Of a stretch of DNA of 7,024 bases, positions 6,131-7,024 are shown one piece after another. Origin of the DNA: Dehalococcoidia bacterium (lineage in GTDB: Bacteria > Chloroflexota > Dehalococcoidia > JACPQF01); contig JAUSEJ010000471.1 of NCBI GenBank assembly GCA_030650265.1, positions 1 to 7,024 on the forward strand, read 5' to 3'. Position numbers and translations under genes: made by a program. How positions within the stretch are numbered: the stretch's first letter is position 1; every line of letters begins with the position of its first letter. The notes below the pieces were generated by a model. It ran no database searches and was not told where the DNA came from. It was given only the letters and a program-made list of their open reading frames with translations.

Positions 6131-6163
6131 ACGCACGCAACGTCTGGCAGGAGGAAAAACTAA

Positions 6164-7024
6164 ATGGACGGGAATACGGTCTCACCCTACGGCACATGGA
6201 AGTCACCCATTACTTCAGATCTCATCGTTTCCGGCGCCGTTAAACTGGGCCAAGTCGCGGTGGACGGGAAGGATGTTTACTGGCTAGAGGGACGCCCGGC
6301 CGAAGGGGGGCGCAACGTCATCGTCCGGCAGACCCCAGACGGGCGAACAATTGATGTTACGCCGCCACCGTTCAATGCCCGAACCAAAGTTCACGAATAC
6401 GGTGGTGGCGATTTCCTCGTCGACAGAGGCATAGTCTACTTCTCTAACTTTGCCGATCAGCGACTCTACCGCCAGGAGCAGGGCTCCGAGCCGCGCCCGA
6501 TCACCCCTGAAGGGAAACTCTACTACTGCGACGGCGTCTTCGACACCTGGCGCGATAGGTTGATTTGCGTGCGCGAAGACCACGAGGCCGGAGACGGAGA
6601 GCCAGAAAACACTCTGGTGAGCATTGATCCCGCAGGCGATCAGGACGCTCGCATTCTGGCATCCGGCAGTGACTTTTACTCCACTCCCCGCCTCAGCCCG
6701 GACGGATCCCGGCTCGCCTGGCTAAGCTGGAACCATCCCAACATGCCATGGGACGGGACCGAGCTCATGGTTGCTGAAGTTCAAGCCGACGGCACTTTGG
6801 GCACAGCAGTTCTGGTTGCAGGAGGGCCGGACGAATCGATATTTCAGCCCGAGTGGTCTCCCGACGGGACTCTTTACTTCATCTCGGACCGCAATAGTTG
6901 GTGGAACCTCTACCGCTGGAGCGATGGGACAGTCGAATCTGTCCTTGAACTGGACGCCGAGATTGGCGTTCCGCAATGGGTTTTTGGCCTTTCAACCTTT
7001 GCCTTCGAGTCCTCCGACAAGATA
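6164..7024 (+). CDS. S9 family peptidase (prolyl oligopeptidase / acylaminoacyl peptidase type), 3' end cut by window
   Basis: The first 287 residues of a serine peptidase of family S9, which removes peptides or acyl-amino acids from short peptides. The visible part is the N-terminal beta-propeller that gates access to the active site. It shows the typical opening [15 protein letters not shown] (8-22), VHEYGGGDF (76-84), and TolB/WD-like blade motifs [10 protein letters not shown] (177-186), [11 protein letters not shown] (191-201) and [17 protein letters not shown] (228-244). The alpha/beta-hydrolase domain with the GxSxGG nucleophile and the Asp-His pair should follow beyond 7024. There is no signal peptide, so it is probably cytoplasmic. 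The ATG at 6164 has AGGAGG (6149-6154) 9 bases upstream. The gene is divergent from the methyltransferase, with a 147-base shared upstream region. The frame stays open to the last base. Confidence 0.9.
   Translation, partial: MDGNTVSPYGTWKSPITSDLIVSGAVKLGQVAVDGKDVYWLEGRPAEGGRNVIVRQTPDGRTIDVTPPPFNARTKVHEYGGGDFLVDRGIVYFSNFADQRLYRQEQGSEPRPITPEGKLYYCDGVFDTWRDRLICVREDHEAGDGEPENTLVSIDPAGDQDARILASGSDFYSTPRLSPDGSRLAWLSWNHPNMPWDGTELMVAEVQADGTLGTAVLVAGGPDESIFQPEWSPDGTLYFISDRNSWWNLYRWSDGTVESVLELDAEIGVPQWVFGLSTFAFESSDKI

Noticed and set aside
6284..6583. 99-codon minus-strand ORF inside the S9 peptidase gene
   Set aside because: It is antisense to a well-supported propeller with conserved SPDG and EYGGG motifs; no independent signal.

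Overview
The window is a moderately GC-rich, densely packed bacterial chromosome segment. It holds seven protein genes, of which the first and last are cut by the window edges, and I see no RNA genes, insertion sequences, CRISPR arrays or phage genes. The mix is an HdrC-HdrB fusion, a PAC2-family protein, an acyl-CoA dehydrogenase, an HpcH/HpaI aldolase and an S9 peptidase of the kind with an N-terminal beta-propeller. It would fit an anaerobic or facultative member of the Chloroflexota, perhaps a Dehalococcoidia-like lineage. That assignment is an inference from gene content; nothing here fixes the taxon.

Left part (1-1293): the end of a plus-strand iron-sulfur electron-transfer protein, HdrC fused to HdrB, closed by a strong rho-independent terminator. 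Middle left (1328-3632): a tight minus-strand trio reading HpcH/HpaI aldolase, gamma-carbonic-anhydrase-like protein, PAC2-family protein, with gaps of 55 and 39 bases. It is probably one transcript that ends against the convergent Hdr terminator.

Middle (3657-3879): a small plus-strand gene for a 68-residue four-cysteine protein diverges from the aldolase and appears leaderless. Its stop codon directly abuts the stop codon of the next minus-strand gene. Middle right (3880-6016): two minus-strand genes, a beta-class DNA methyltransferase and then an acyl-CoA dehydrogenase. Each has a recognisable extended -10 promoter, so they need not be co-transcribed. Right end (6164-7024): a divergent S9-family peptidase gene whose propeller is present and whose catalytic domain lies outside the window.

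The genes do not form one obvious pathway. The acyl-CoA dehydrogenase and Hdr protein both belong to redox and carbon metabolism, the aldolase yields or consumes pyruvate-type oxoacids, and the methyltransferase appears to be an orphan. The most unusual signals are the cysteine-rich miniprotein with its leaderless start, a recurring extended -10 motif whose symmetric core could fire in both directions, and the same ATG-GGGAG double-start arrangement in two unrelated genes.
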